Shown here piece after piece: positions 8,374 through 16,352 of a DNA stretch of 38,838 bases. The notes under the pieces were generated by a model. It searched no databases and was not told the DNA's origin. It saw only the letters and a list, made by a program, of their open reading frames with translations. Position 1 is the stretch's first letter. Every line of letters starts with the position of its first letter. The position numbers and the translations under genes are program-made. This stretch comes from Oscillospiraceae bacterium Zagget6 (lineage in GTDB: Bacteria; Bacillota; Clostridia; Oscillospirales; Oscillospiraceae): contig MSHH01000027.1 in the NCBI GenBank assembly GCA_001941075.1, positions 1 to 38,838 on the forward strand, read 5' to 3'.

Positions 8374-8800
8374 TGGCGGCCTCTTCCGGCTGTTCGGCCT
8401 TTTCCGCTTTGTCGGCCTTGCGCTTGTCCACGAAGTTCTCCACCCGGTCCACGATCTCCGGCATCAGGTCAATGACCTTCTCCACCGGGCCGCCGGGATA
8501 GGGGGCCACCGGCAGGAACCGAACGCTCTCGCTCTTGATGATGAGGAAACCGGTGGGTTCCACACTGACGCCCGCCCCGGCGCCGCCGCCAAAGGCGTTG
8601 TCCTTGTCGGCGGGCTGGTTCTTGGTGGCCCAGTCGCTGCCGCCGGAGCCGAAGCCGAAGCTCATCCGGGAGATGGGAATGACCGTGATCCCCTGGGGGG
8701 TGTTGATGGGCTGGCCCACCACGGTGTTCACGTCCACCATCTGCTTGACCTTGTCGATGGTGATGTCGATGACTTCATTCAGTGGATGCTTTTTTTCCAT
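8363..8800 (-). CDS. ytfJ: GerW/YtfJ family sporulation protein
   Basis: The 145-residue protein starts MEKKHPLNEVIDITIDKVKQM and has the family core VVGQPINTPQGITVIPISRMSFGFG and a Gly-rich AFGGGAGAGVSVEPTGFLI segment. YtfJ/GerW is a small spore protein needed for some germination responses in Bacillus. ATG 8800 is preferred over an upstream ATG at 8830 because GGAGGAG precedes it. It overlaps the DUF2953 gene upstream by 26 bp and dacF downstream by 11 bp. The ytfI-ytfJ pairing is conserved in Firmicutes, which supports the call. The last 30 residues are Lys/Glu/Ala-rich. Confidence 0.9.
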   Translation of the reverse strand: MEKKHPLNEVIDITIDKVKQMVDVNTVVGQPINTPQGITVIPISRMSFGFGSGGSDWATKNQPADKDNAFGGGAGAGVSVEPTGFLIIKSESVRFLPVAPYPGGPVEKVIDLMPEIVDRVENFVDKRKADKAEKAEQPEEAASEE

Positions 8801-9446
8801 TGCTGTTCTCCTCCTGCTGTGATTTGTCAACGGGTTTGTTCAGGATACTCTGTATTTTTTGCAGTTCTTTCAACACGTGGAGACCCAACACGATGAGCTG
8901 GGCCACGGTGTAGGACAGGGTCAGCCGGACGTAAACCTTCGTCTCTCTGGCGGTGAAGTCCACCCGGCACCGGACCGACTGCTCTTTGATGGTCAGCTTC
9001 TGTTGCAGCACTCCGGCCACCGCGCCGCCGCTGGCGCAGATGCTGCCGTAGAGGATACCGGCCCGGGCCGGATTGTTCCGCCCGGCGATGGTGTAGTCCA
9101 GCAGCAGCTCATCCACCCGCAGCTTCTCCACCGATTCCCCCAGCAGGTCCAGCAGGGCGGGCAGCTCGTCCATCAGCTCGTCCAGACTGCCCCCCACTCG
9201 CTGGAGCAGAGAGGGTCTTGGAGGTTCCGGCGGCTTTTGGGGCTGGTCGGACTTCTTTTTGCCCGACTTCTTCTTTTCTTTCTTCTCTTTGGGCTTCCGG
9301 GGGTACACCGTCAGGAAGGCGGGGCCGATTTTCACTTGCACCAGCAGCCCCTGGGCGGAGTACTCCACCCGGCCCCCCAGCCGGAGCAGAAAGACGACGG
9401 CCGCCAGCGCCGCCACGATGAGCAACACCACCAACAAAATTTTCAC
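8775..9446 (-). CDS. DUF2953 domain-containing protein (YtfI-like)
   Basis: The 223-residue protein has one N-terminal membrane segment (residues 3-22), then a highly charged lysine and proline stretch (about 50-80), then the DUF2953 region (about 95-205) with the typical ...AGILYGSICASGGAVAGVL helix. Function is not established for the family. It belongs to sporulation-associated neighbourhoods and pairs with ytfJ, as here. It overlaps scpB by 4 bp (ATGA) and ytfJ by 26 bp, so it is clearly in the same operon. Confidence 0.85.
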   Translation of the reverse strand: MKILLVVLLIVAALAAVVFLLRLGGRVEYSAQGLLVQVKIGPAFLTVYPRKPKEKKEKKKSGKKKSDQPQKPPEPPRPSLLQRVGGSLDELMDELPALLDLLGESVEKLRVDELLLDYTIAGRNNPARAGILYGSICASGGAVAGVLQQKLTIKEQSVRCRVDFTARETKVYVRLTLSYTVAQLIVLGLHVLKELQKIQSILNKPVDKSQQEENSNGKKASTE

Positions 9447-9997
9447 TTCGCCGCCTCCTTCTCCGCCAGGGCCTCTCCCGGCTCACCGTTTTCCGGCAGG
9501 GGCGGCAGTTCCTCCAGAGAGGACAGGCCAAAGGTCTTTAAAAACAGCCGGGTGGTGCGGAACAGGGTGGGCCGCCCCGGAGCGGCCAGCTTGCCGCACT
9601 CCTCGATCAGCCCCCGCTCCAGCAGGGAATTGATGGAATAGGCGGAGGACACCCCCCGCACTTGCTCCACATAGCCTCGCGTTGTTGGCTGGAAGTAGGC
9701 GATGATGGACAGCACCTCCAGCACCGCCGGGGACAGCTTAGGCGGCTTGCGGGTCTCCAGCGCCCGGCGGATGACGTCGGCGTGTTCCGGGGCGGAGACC
9801 AGCTGGTAAGAGTCCTCCAGCCGGAGCAGTCGCAGGCCCCGCTGCTCGTAGCGGTAGTAGTCCCCCAGCCGCCGGGCGGCGTCCTCCAGCTGCTGCTGGC
9901 TGATTTCCAACACCTGGCACAGCCGTTTGCACTCCACCGGCTCTCCCGCCGTAAATAGGATACCCTCCAGGGCGGATTCTATCACTTTATCCTCCAT
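9443..9997 (-). CDS. scpB: Segregation and condensation protein B
   Basis: ScpB forms the SMC-ScpA-ScpB condensin complex that organises and segregates the chromosome. The 184-residue protein contains the two winged-helix domains: ESALEGILFTAGEPVE near the N-terminus, then KPPKLSPAVLEVLSIIAYFQPTTRGYVEQVRGV, the conserved ScpB core, in the middle. Length is normal. It overlaps scpA by about 11 bp, as in nearly all Firmicutes. Confidence 0.95.
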   Translation of the reverse strand: MEDKVIESALEGILFTAGEPVECKRLCQVLEISQQQLEDAARRLGDYYRYEQRGLRLLRLEDSYQLVSAPEHADVIRRALETRKPPKLSPAVLEVLSIIAYFQPTTRGYVEQVRGVSSAYSINSLLERGLIEECGKLAAPGRPTLFRTTRLFLKTFGLSSLEELPPLPENGEPGEALAEKEAAK

Positions 9998-10778
9998 CGG
10001 TGTCCTCGCCTTCCTCCTGCTGGGCCGTCACGCAGGTGACGGTGCAGTCCTTGCCGAACCCCGCCAGGGAGATGCGGCAGCTTTTGCACAGCTCCAAAAT
10101 CGCCAAAAACGTCGCCACGATTTCCGAACGGGTGCGACAGGCCAAAAACAGCTGCCGCAGCTTGGTGACGCCGCTCTGCACCAGCCGCTCCAGCACCTCC
10201 CTCGCCTTGTCCGCCACGGGGTAGGGTTCCCGGCCCACGATGCCGTGGAACACCGCCTCCGGTGGGAGGAGCTGCTCTCCGTTGCGGCGGTACAGGCCCA
10301 GCATGGCCTGATACAAATCCTCCGGCTGGTGCTGGTAGCGATAGGTCTTGTCCGGCTGAATCGCCAGCTGCCCCCGGGTCAGCAGGTCGGCCCCCAGGTC
10401 GCACCGGCGGCTTAGCTCCGGCTGGAGCTGCTTGATTTTTGCGTAGTTCTCGCTGCGCTTGCGCTCCTCCAGAGAGGCGATGAGCTCTTCCATCTCGCTG
10501 AGGGGTTCCTCGTTGTTCAGGGCCAGCAGCATCCGGGTCTTGATATACACCAGCTGGGCGGCCATGGTCACGAACTCGCTGGCGACATCCAAATCCAGCT
10601 CCTTGCGCTGGTCCATCCACGCCAGATACTGGTCCAGAATCAGGGAGATTTGGATGTCCTGGATCTCCATCTTGTTTTTGCTCAGCAGGCTCAAAATCAG
10701 GTCCAGCGGTCCGTCGAAGTTCTCCGCCTCAGAGCGGGTGCGGACTACCCCCTCCAGGTGATAGACCGGTGTATCCAT
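9987..10778 (-). CDS. scpA: Segregation and condensation protein A
   Basis: ScpA is the kleisin of the bacterial condensin. The 263-residue protein has the signature FDGPLDLILSLLSKNKMEIQDI near the N-terminus, the helix ASEFVTMAAQLVYIKTRMLL, and a C-terminal winged-helix region (RSEIVATFLAILELCKSC). ATG 10778 shares its A with the TGA of the M50 protease (TGATG), indicating translational coupling, so I prefer it to an upstream start that would run into the protease gene. Confidence 0.95.
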   Translation of the reverse strand: MDTPVYHLEGVVRTRSEAENFDGPLDLILSLLSKNKMEIQDIQISLILDQYLAWMDQRKELDLDVASEFVTMAAQLVYIKTRMLLALNNEEPLSEMEELIASLEERKRSENYAKIKQLQPELSRRCDLGADLLTRGQLAIQPDKTYRYQHQPEDLYQAMLGLYRRNGEQLLPPEAVFHGIVGREPYPVADKAREVLERLVQSGVTKLRQLFLACRTRSEIVATFLAILELCKSCRISLAGFGKDCTVTCVTAQQEEGEDTDGG

Positions 10779-11467
10779 CAGGTCACGATCCCTTCCGGCA
10801 GCCCCACCAGATGGCACAGCACCGTCAGCACCGCCGTCCGCGCCGCGTAAAGGGGCGCGTCCAACCAGCCCAGGAACACCAGCGCGAACAGCAGGATGCC
10901 GATGTACCGCTCATAGTGCATCAGCCAGTCATAGAGACGGTTGGGCAGCAGGGAGAACAACACCTTGCTCCCGTCCAGCGGCGGGATGGGGAACAGGTTG
11001 AACACCCCCAGACCCACGCTCAAAATCGCCATATAGAGCAGGAACACATACACCCAGGAGACGATTTCGTAGACCAGCTGGGAGGAAAACGCCGCGTAGT
11101 GGTAGAGCAGGCTGGCCCCGCCCAGAGCGACCAGCGCCAAAATGAAGTTGGAGACCGGCCCCGCCAGAGCGGTCAGGGCCATGCCCTGCTTGGGGTGCTT
11201 GAACCGACGCATATCCACCGGCACGGGCTTGGCCCAGCCGAACCCCGCTGTGATCATCAGCAGCAGACCCAGCGGGTCGATGTGGTGCAGGGGGTTGAAG
11301 GACAGGCGGCCGCTGCGCTTGGCGGTCTGGTCCCCCAGGGCCAGCGCCGCGTAGCCGTGGCTCATCTCGTGGATGACGATGCACAGCAGCGCCGCCAGCG
11401 CCCGCACCAGATAGTAAATCAGGTTGGACAGGTCAAAGGAATTGAGAAAGGTCTGGACTGTCCCCAC
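10778..11467 (-). CDS. Site-2 protease family (M50) membrane metalloprotease
   Basis: The 229-residue integral membrane protein has the zinc motif HEMSH (H33, E34, H37), the family motif NPLHHIDPLG, and the third metal-ligand region NLFPIPPLDGS. Four to six membrane segments are visible. Bacterial members of this compact group (YwhC-like) sit next to scpAB in many Firmicutes; the substrate is unknown. The start is GTG 11467 after AGGAGGTGG. It is the first gene of the scpA-scpB-ytfI-ytfJ-dacF operon, and its upstream region is filled by a repeat element, so no confident promoter is seen. Confidence 0.9.
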   Translation of the reverse strand: MGTVQTFLNSFDLSNLIYYLVRALAALLCIVIHEMSHGYAALALGDQTAKRSGRLSFNPLHHIDPLGLLLMITAGFGWAKPVPVDMRRFKHPKQGMALTALAGPVSNFILALVALGGASLLYHYAAFSSQLVYEIVSWVYVFLLYMAILSVGLGVFNLFPIPPLDGSKVLFSLLPNRLYDWLMHYERYIGILLFALVFLGWLDAPLYAARTAVLTVLCHLVGLPEGIVT

Positions 11468-11482
11468 AGGGGGCCACCTCCT

Positions 11483-11793
11483 ATAGTAGCTGTTAGTTGT
11501 TAGCTATTAGCTGTTAGCTTGGCGCTACCAGCTTTCGCGGTTGTCCCTTTGAACCGGCCGTGTCAACCATTTCAGTGAGAAACCCCTCCACCATGCTTCG
11601 CATGGTCCCCCTCCGCCGTCAAGCGGCACTTCCGGGGCTTCGCCCTCCCTGCCCTTTCAGGGGAGGCAAGAGGGGCGGTCGGTTGCGGGACGGCTGTTCT
11701 TCGTAGAAAACCTGTACTCTATTGGGCAAAAGTACTGACCAAACAGCAAACACTATCCAAGCTAACAGCTAATAGCTAAAAGCTAAGAGCTAT
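11483..11793. repeat. Complete MITE-like intergenic element with perfect 22-bp inverted ends
   Basis: Positions 11501-11522 and 11757-11778 are perfect inverted copies of one another, made of 7-bp units (TAGCTAT TAGCTGT...). More degenerate heptads lie outside both ends. Between them is the hairpin-rich core (about 11579-11690) and a middle shared with 60-140 of this window. There is no open reading frame of note. It separates the M50 protease start from the ldh terminator. Mobility is inferred, not shown. Confidence 0.8.
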
Positions 11794-11825
11794 AAATAGA
11801 TATTTATTATACCAGCATCAGGGTA

Positions 11826-11866
11826 CAAAAAACAAGCCCTCTTTCAACAAAAGGGCCTGTTTGGGT
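11826..11866 (-). terminator. Rho-independent terminator of ldh
   Basis: On the - strand the stem AACAGGCCCTTTT / AAAGAGGGCTTGTT is followed by six T. It lies about 45-80 bases past the ldh stop. Confidence 0.8.
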
Positions 11867-11908
11867 AAATATCTACTTTTGAAAACGCAAAAGGGGCAAT
11901 TTTAACCG

Positions 11909-12859
11909 TTACTGGGGAAATTCGCTGTCCAGCACCTCTTTCAGCACATTGGCGGAGGCCCGGAGCGCGGCGATCTCCTCGTCGCTGAGATGGATGGGCA
12001 CCAGCGTCTCCATGCCGTCGGCCCCCACCACGGCGGGCAGGCTCAGGGCCACGCCGTCAATGCCGTAGGCCCCGTGGATCATGCTGGAGACGGGGAGGAT
12101 GGAGTGCTCGTTGCGGACGATGCACTCGCAGATGCGGTTCACCGCCATGGCTACGCCGTAGTAGGTGGCGCGCTTTTTGGAGATGATCTCATAGGCGCTG
12201 TTTTTCACGTTCTCGTAAATCTTCTGCGCGGCCAGGTCGTGGTCGTTGTGGTGGCCCCGCATTTCGCAGAAGTCGGGCAGGCTGACGCCGCCCACGTCCA
12301 CGCAGCTCCAGGCGGCCAGCTCGCTGTCGCCGTGTTCGCCGATGATAAAGGCGTTGACGTTGCGGCTGTCCACGCTCAGGTGCTGGCCCAGGGTGTATTT
12401 CAGCCGGGCGGTGTCCAGCACGGTGCCGGAACCGATGACCCGGTGCTCCGGGAAGCCGGAGAGCTTGACGGCGGCGGCGGTCAGGATGTCCACCGGGTTG
12501 GCCACTACCAGCAAAATCCCCTCGAAGCCCCGTTTGGCGATCTCCGGGACGATGGAGCGGAAAATGCCCACGTTTTTGTGGACCAGGTCCAGCCGGGTCT
12601 CGCCCTCCTTCTGGGCGGCTCCGGCGGTGATGACGATGACGGAGCAATCCGTCACGTCGTCGTAGTCCCCGGCGTAAATCTGCATGGGCCGGGCGTAGGG
12701 CAGGCCGTGGCTGATGTCCAGGGCTTCGCCCTCGGCCCGCTGGCGGTCTGCGTCGATGAGTATCAGTTCCGAAAAAAGCCCGCTCTGCATCAGGCTGAAC
12801 GCCGACGCGGAGCCGACAAACCCGCAGCCCACAATGGCTGCTTTCCGCATATTGACCAA
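11909..12859 (-). CDS. ldh: L-lactate dehydrogenase
   Basis: The enzyme reduces pyruvate to L-lactate with NADH, regenerating NAD+ in fermentation. The protein begins MRKAAIVGCGFVGSASAFSL (Rossmann GxGxxG) and carries VVANPVDILT, GSGTVLDTARLKYTLGQHL and the active-site IIGEHGDSELAAWS, all diagnostic of L-LDH. It has about 314-317 residues. TTG 12859 is well placed behind AAAGGAAGG, and ATG 12850 is the alternative; an ATG further upstream would have no ribosome-binding site. The gene is monocistronic with its own promoter and terminator, divergent from the spoVB-like gene. Confidence 0.93.
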   Translation of the reverse strand: MVNMRKAAIVGCGFVGSASAFSLMQSGLFSELILIDADRQRAEGEALDISHGLPYARPMQIYAGDYDDVTDCSVIVITAGAAQKEGETRLDLVHKNVGIFRSIVPEIAKRGFEGILLVVANPVDILTAAAVKLSGFPEHRVIGSGTVLDTARLKYTLGQHLSVDSRNVNAFIIGEHGDSELAAWSCVDVGGVSLPDFCEMRGHHNDHDLAAQKIYENVKNSAYEIISKKRATYYGVAMAVNRICECIVRNEHSILPVSSMIHGAYGIDGVALSLPAVVGADGMETLVPIHLSDEEIAALRASANVLKEVLDSEFPQ

Positions 12860-12928
12860 GATGATCCTTCCTTTCTGAAAATGGGAGATACCGCATTTTT
12901 TTGCGCGGGGTTTCCGCAAGTTATCTTG

Positions 12929-12957
12929 AGCTTACCATCCCCCCGCCCCCTTGTCAA
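12929..12957 (-). promoter_or_regulatory. Promoter of ldh
   Basis: On the - strand: TTGACA (12957-12952), 17-bp G-rich spacer, TAAGCT (12934-12929), about 70 bases before the start codon. Confidence 0.6.
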
Positions 12958-12965
12958 GGGATTTT

Positions 12966-12991
12966 GTGAAATTGGATGAACCAATTTTCAC
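12966..12991. promoter_or_regulatory. Operator-like palindrome between ldh and the spoVB-like gene
   Basis: GTGAAATTGG, five bases, CCAATTTTCAC: a near-perfect inverted repeat with one extra T in the right arm. It sits just upstream of the ldh -35 and in the leader of the divergent gene. The binding protein is unknown. The half-site resembles Rex (TTGTGAA) but the spacing does not fit. Confidence 0.4.
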
Positions 12992-13045
12992 GCTGCATGT
13001 TCCCCGCCGGACGTGCATACCCTGTCCCTGAATGGGGGTGGCCGC

Positions 13046-14593
13046 ATGAAACAAGATTCCGATTCTCTCACCCGCTCCACGCTGCTGCTGACCGGGGTTG
13101 GCGTGGTGTCCCAAGGGCTGGGGTTCTTCTACCGGGTGATGCTCTCTCGGCTGGTGGGGGCGGAGACCATGGGGCTGTACCAGCTCATCATGCCGGTCTA
13201 TTCGGTGCTGGTGTCCGTCACCATCACCGGCATGACGGTGGGGCTGTCCTCCCTCTCGGGCAAATACGCCGCCACCGGCAACCAACGAGCCGCCACCCAG
13301 CTGCTCCACACCAGTCTCCGAGGGCTGGTGCTGCTATGGGTTCCCATCGCGGCGGCAGTGTGCCTGTTTTCCCGGCCTCTGGCCGCACAGGTGCTGGGGG
13401 ACGGGCGAACCCGGCTGGGGCTGGTGCTGCTGCTGCCGGTACTGCTGCTGACCGGGGTGGAAAACCTGACCAAACACCACTTTTACGGCCTGGGAGAGAC
13501 CCGTCTCCCCGCCGCCGTGGAAATTGGCGAGCAGTTCATCCGCACCGCCGCCATTTTGGGGCTGCTGGCCCTGCTGCTGCCCCTCTCTCAGGCCCATGCG
13601 GTGGCGGTCATCGTGCTGGGGATGGTGGTCAGCGAGATTTTTTCCTCCACCACCCTGACCTTCTTCCGCCGACAGCGGGAAGGCCCTTACCGGCTCCAGC
13701 CGGGGGCGCGGGAACGCCCCGCCAGTCTCCGGCGGCAGCTGGCGCAGGTGGCGGCGCCGGTCAGCGCCGCCGCATTGCTGAACAACCTCATCTCCTCCGC
13801 CGACTCCGTCCTCATCCCCCGGCAGCTGGAGGCGTTCGGTCTGGCGGCGGGGGACGCAATGGAATTATATGGCGTGGTGTTCGGCATGACGCTGCCCCTG
13901 CTGACGCTGCCCTTCGCCTTCGTCAACGCCCTGAGTTTGGCGCTGCTGCCCCGGCTGACCCGGTGTGCCGCCCTGGGGGACAAACGGGGGAGCAACCGCC
14001 GGGCAACCAAGGCGCTCCAGGCCACCTCGCTGGTGGTGCTGCCCCTGCTGGGGCTGCTGGTGCCCCTCAGCGGCGACGTGGGGCGAGTGCTGTTCCGGGA
14101 GGAACGGGTGGGGCTGTACATCCTGCCGCTGGCAGTGGCGGTGGCCCTCTCCGCTTATGAGGGAATCTTGTCCACCATCCTCAACGGCGCGGGGAAACAG
14201 TCCGTCTCCGCCGCCGTCTCCTTGCTCTGCGGCCTGTTGCAGCTGGCGTTCACCTGGTTCGGGGTGGGCCGGTACGGGTTCCCCGCCTTTCTGGTAGGGA
14301 TGCTGGCGGCCTCGGCGCTGGGGGTGCTGCTGCGGCTGAGGGTTGCAATGCAGGCCACCGGATTGACGCTGGACTGGTTCTCCACCTTCGTAGGACCGGC
14401 GCTGGCAGCGGTGTGCAGCGGGCTTTGCGTCAACCTGCTCTATCAGATTTTACAGCGAAACGGGTCCTCCGACGGGGCTTCGCTGGTGGTCTGCGTCCCG
14501 GTGGGGCTGGCGCTGTATTTCATCACGCTCCGCGTTCAGGGGGTACAGATTTTTTACCTGGTGCCGTCTTTGCGACAACGAATGAGTCATTAG
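13046..14593 (+). CDS. SpoVB-like polysaccharide flippase (MOP/MATE superfamily)
   Basis: The 515-residue protein is almost entirely hydrophobic, with about 12-14 membrane segments, and belongs to the polysaccharide-transport/oligosaccharidyl-lipid flippase family. The start MKQDSDSLTRSTLLLTGVGVV, then GFFYRVMLSRLVGAETMGLYQLIMPVY, is the classic SpoVB/YtgP opening. SpoVB is thought to flip lipid-linked precursors during spore cortex synthesis; YtgP relatives act in vegetative wall synthesis, so the exact role is open. ATG 13046 follows GGGGGTGG. The stop TAG (14591-14593) is the first repeat unit of a heptanucleotide array. The gene is convergent with spoIIR and divergent from ldh. Confidence 0.85.
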   Translation: MKQDSDSLTRSTLLLTGVGVVSQGLGFFYRVMLSRLVGAETMGLYQLIMPVYSVLVSVTITGMTVGLSSLSGKYAATGNQRAATQLLHTSLRGLVLLWVPIAAAVCLFSRPLAAQVLGDGRTRLGLVLLLPVLLLTGVENLTKHHFYGLGETRLPAAVEIGEQFIRTAAILGLLALLLPLSQAHAVAVIVLGMVVSEIFSSTTLTFFRRQREGPYRLQPGARERPASLRRQLAQVAAPVSAAALLNNLISSADSVLIPRQLEAFGLAAGDAMELYGVVFGMTLPLLTLPFAFVNALSLALLPRLTRCAALGDKRGSNRRATKALQATSLVVLPLLGLLVPLSGDVGRVLFREERVGLYILPLAVAVALSAYEGILSTILNGAGKQSVSAAVSLLCGLLQLAFTWFGVGRYGFPAFLVGMLAASALGVLLRLRVAMQATGLTLDWFSTFVGPALAAVCSGLCVNLLYQILQRNGSSDGASLVVCVPVGLALYFITLRVQGVQIFYLVPSLRQRMSH

Positions 14594-14744
14594 CTATTAG
14601 CTGTTAGCTTTTAGCTTGGTGGTGCTAAACGAGTGATTCGTGGCGAATGGTTAGCAGCGCCTGGATTTTTTGCTGATTGTTTCGATATGCAATACCTGAC
14701 TAACGGCTAATGGCTAACAGCTAACGGCTTATTTGCTCATTGCT
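14590..14744. repeat. Short repeat element with inverted heptanucleotide ends between convergent genes
   Basis: The left end (14590-14617) is a TTAGCTA/TTAGCTG array; the right end (14699-14729) is its inverse (CTAACGG/CTAATGG), followed by a second array type (TTGCTCA, TTGCTAA, TTGCAAA) to 14744. The core of about 80 bases lacks the hairpin chain seen elsewhere. Both flanking genes take their stop codons from it. Confidence 0.75.
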
Positions 14745-15360
14745 AATTGCAAATTGAATCCCACAACTCCAAAATACGGAACCGCAGCACATAGTCCACC
14801 CCATCTTTGGTCAGCAGGGCCACGTCCTCCTCGGTCAGCCCCTCCGCCATGGCGGACTGGGCCAGGTCGCTGACCGGCTCCAGGCACAGGCCGGGGAACA
14901 GCACACACCACCAGTTGTGGCCCTCGCCCGCCCCCAGCTCCACCCACAGGGCCTGATAGTCCCCGGCGGGCAGGGAGAAGTCCCCGTAGTCGATGGTGGG
15001 GAAATTCGTGTACTCCAGCGAGACCGCCACAGAGCAGTCGTACCCCTGCTCCTCCACCACGGCCAGCCCCGCCGCCGCCAGGTCGGGCAGCGCAGCTTCC
15101 AGCGTCTCGCGGGCGTCCCCGGCGGTATCCGACCCGGCCAACAGCTCCCGGCATCGCTCCAGCACCGCGTCCCGCACCTGTAGCTTGAGTGTTTGGTCCT
15201 CGTCGCTGTCGGAGTTTGCCACCACATGGAGGCGCACCATCCGGGAAGCCAACTGGTTCTGGCGGAACTGCGCCCAGCACCCCACCGCCAGCAGCGCGCA
15301 CAGCAGCACCGGCAGGATGCCCCACCATTTTCGCGCAAAAGACATAACAACACCGCCCAT
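14743..15360 (-). CDS. spoIIR: Stage II sporulation protein R
   Basis: SpoIIR is made in the forespore and secreted to trigger SpoIIGA processing of pro-sigma-E in the mother cell. The 205-residue protein has an N-terminal signal/membrane segment (about 10-28) and the family core MVRLHVVANSDSDEDQTLKLQVRDAVL, then ALWVELGAGEGHNWWCVLFPGLCL. ATG 15345 is an alternative start. The TAG stop (14743-14745) lies in a repeat array. It is downstream of DUF1015-ispE-TPR but separated by about 50 bases that contain a possible forespore promoter. Confidence 0.93.
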   Translation of the reverse strand: MGGVVMSFARKWWGILPVLLCALLAVGCWAQFRQNQLASRMVRLHVVANSDSDEDQTLKLQVRDAVLERCRELLAGSDTAGDARETLEAALPDLAAAGLAVVEEQGYDCSVAVSLEYTNFPTIDYGDFSLPAGDYQALWVELGAGEGHNWWCVLFPGLCLEPVSDLAQSAMAEGLTEEDVALLTKDGVDYVLRFRILELWDSICN

Positions 15361-15376
15361 ACATCGGTTTTACCTA

Positions 15377-15406
15377 CAGTATGGACGGTGTTTCGTCGAG
15401 TTATAC
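15377..15406 (-). promoter_or_regulatory. Possible sigma-F type promoter of spoIIR
   Basis: On the - strand: GTATA (15406-15402) matches the sigma-F/G -35 consensus GYWTA exactly. After 15 bp, GTCCATACTG (15386-15377) matches the -10 only partly. Known sigma-F control of spoIIR in Bacillus makes it plausible. Confidence 0.35.
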
Positions 15407-15409
15407 CGT

Positions 15410-16318
15410 TTAATTCTTGATTTGCTTGTTGGCCCACTGGAAATAGTTCATCACAGAGGTCAACAGGAACACATTCTCCTGGAATGCGGTGACCAGTTCT
15501 TCCATGGTGTAGGGCCGGTAGCCAAACTCGCTGCCGCCTGCGGCGAAAATTTCCTCCTGGTCGCCACGACTCACCAGGCGGAGGAATTTTTTGGTGTCCT
15601 TGTTGCACTTGCGCAGCTTTTTGAGGTAGTCCAGGGAGGTGTCCAGCTCCCCCAGCTTGAAATAGAGGACAGAGATCGCCAGCAGCATCTGAGAATCTTT
15701 TTCGTTGTACTCGGAGGCATGGAACAGCGCCAGCGCTTTTTCCTCTTCCTCCAGATGGGCGTACAGATAAATCAGGTCGTAGCGGACACCCAGGTTGTCG
15801 CTCTCACACAGCTCCATCAGGCGTTCTCCCTCGGCCACCGCCTTGCGCATCATGCCGCTGTTCTTCAGGGCCTGCAAATAGGAATACCGCAGACGCATAT
15901 AGGGCCGGGTCTCCAGAACACCCCAGAACTCGCCCATGTCCTCCTGGAAGCAGCCCTCTCGCTCCATCAGCGCGTCGCCCTTTTCGATGATGGGGGGCAG
16001 GGAAATCACCAGATCCAGAGGCCACTTTGCGTTCCGCTCCGCCTGCATCAGCAGGGCGTCCAGGTTGTCCGGCTCCAGCTCCAGGGCTTTTTTAATGTAG
16101 CCCATGGCCGCCTTTTTGGTTTTTGCGTCCTCCGCCAACTCCAGATAGTCGTCCGCCGTCTCCGGCTGGGAGGGGCGCGGCTGAATCAGGCCGCTGTTGT
16201 ACTGCTGGACAAATTCCTGTAGCAGCCGGTTGGCATCCTCGTCAGTTTGAATCTCGTCCTGGTGGGCGGAAAGATATTCCATTGCCTGTTTCATGGCGTT
16301 TTCGGTGTTTCTGCTCAT
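15410..16318 (-). CDS. Tetratricopeptide-repeat protein of unknown function
   Basis: The 302-residue protein is soluble, acidic and helical, with no signal peptide. TPR-like units are visible: AAMGYIKKALELEPDNLDALLMQAE (about 88-112), then degenerate helical pairs around 165-245 (LRYSYLQALKNSGMMRKAVAEGERLMEL, LIYLYAHLEEEEKALALFHASEYN, LYFKLGELDTSLDYLKKLRK). It probably acts as a protein-interaction scaffold; the partner is unknown. AAGGAGGAG precedes the ATG. It follows ispE by 34 bases and is probably co-transcribed with it. Confidence 0.75.
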   Translation of the reverse strand: MSRNTENAMKQAMEYLSAHQDEIQTDEDANRLLQEFVQQYNSGLIQPRPSQPETADDYLELAEDAKTKKAAMGYIKKALELEPDNLDALLMQAERNAKWPLDLVISLPPIIEKGDALMEREGCFQEDMGEFWGVLETRPYMRLRYSYLQALKNSGMMRKAVAEGERLMELCESDNLGVRYDLIYLYAHLEEEEKALALFHASEYNEKDSQMLLAISVLYFKLGELDTSLDYLKKLRKCNKDTKKFLRLVSRGDQEEIFAAGGSEFGYRPYTMEELVTAFQENVFLLTSVMNYFQWANKQIKN

Positions 16319-16352
16319 GGACTTTCTCCTCCTTACCTTGATTTAGTTTGTA

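Noticed and set aside
6514-8475. A 653-codon open frame on the + strand, and similar long + strand frames such as 965-1858, 32020-33447 and 29746-30954
   Set aside because: They are antisense shadows of well-identified - strand genes. The high GC content removes stop codons, and the translations are His/Gln/Gly/Val-rich with no motif.
12961-12995. Rex binding site for ldh
   Set aside because: One half TTGTGAA is present, but the second half is 16 bases away instead of 4. Recorded instead as a palindrome of unknown ligand.
14590-14744. CRISPR array
   Set aside because: The repeats are only 7 bp, without spacers, and form inverted ends; no cas genes are present.
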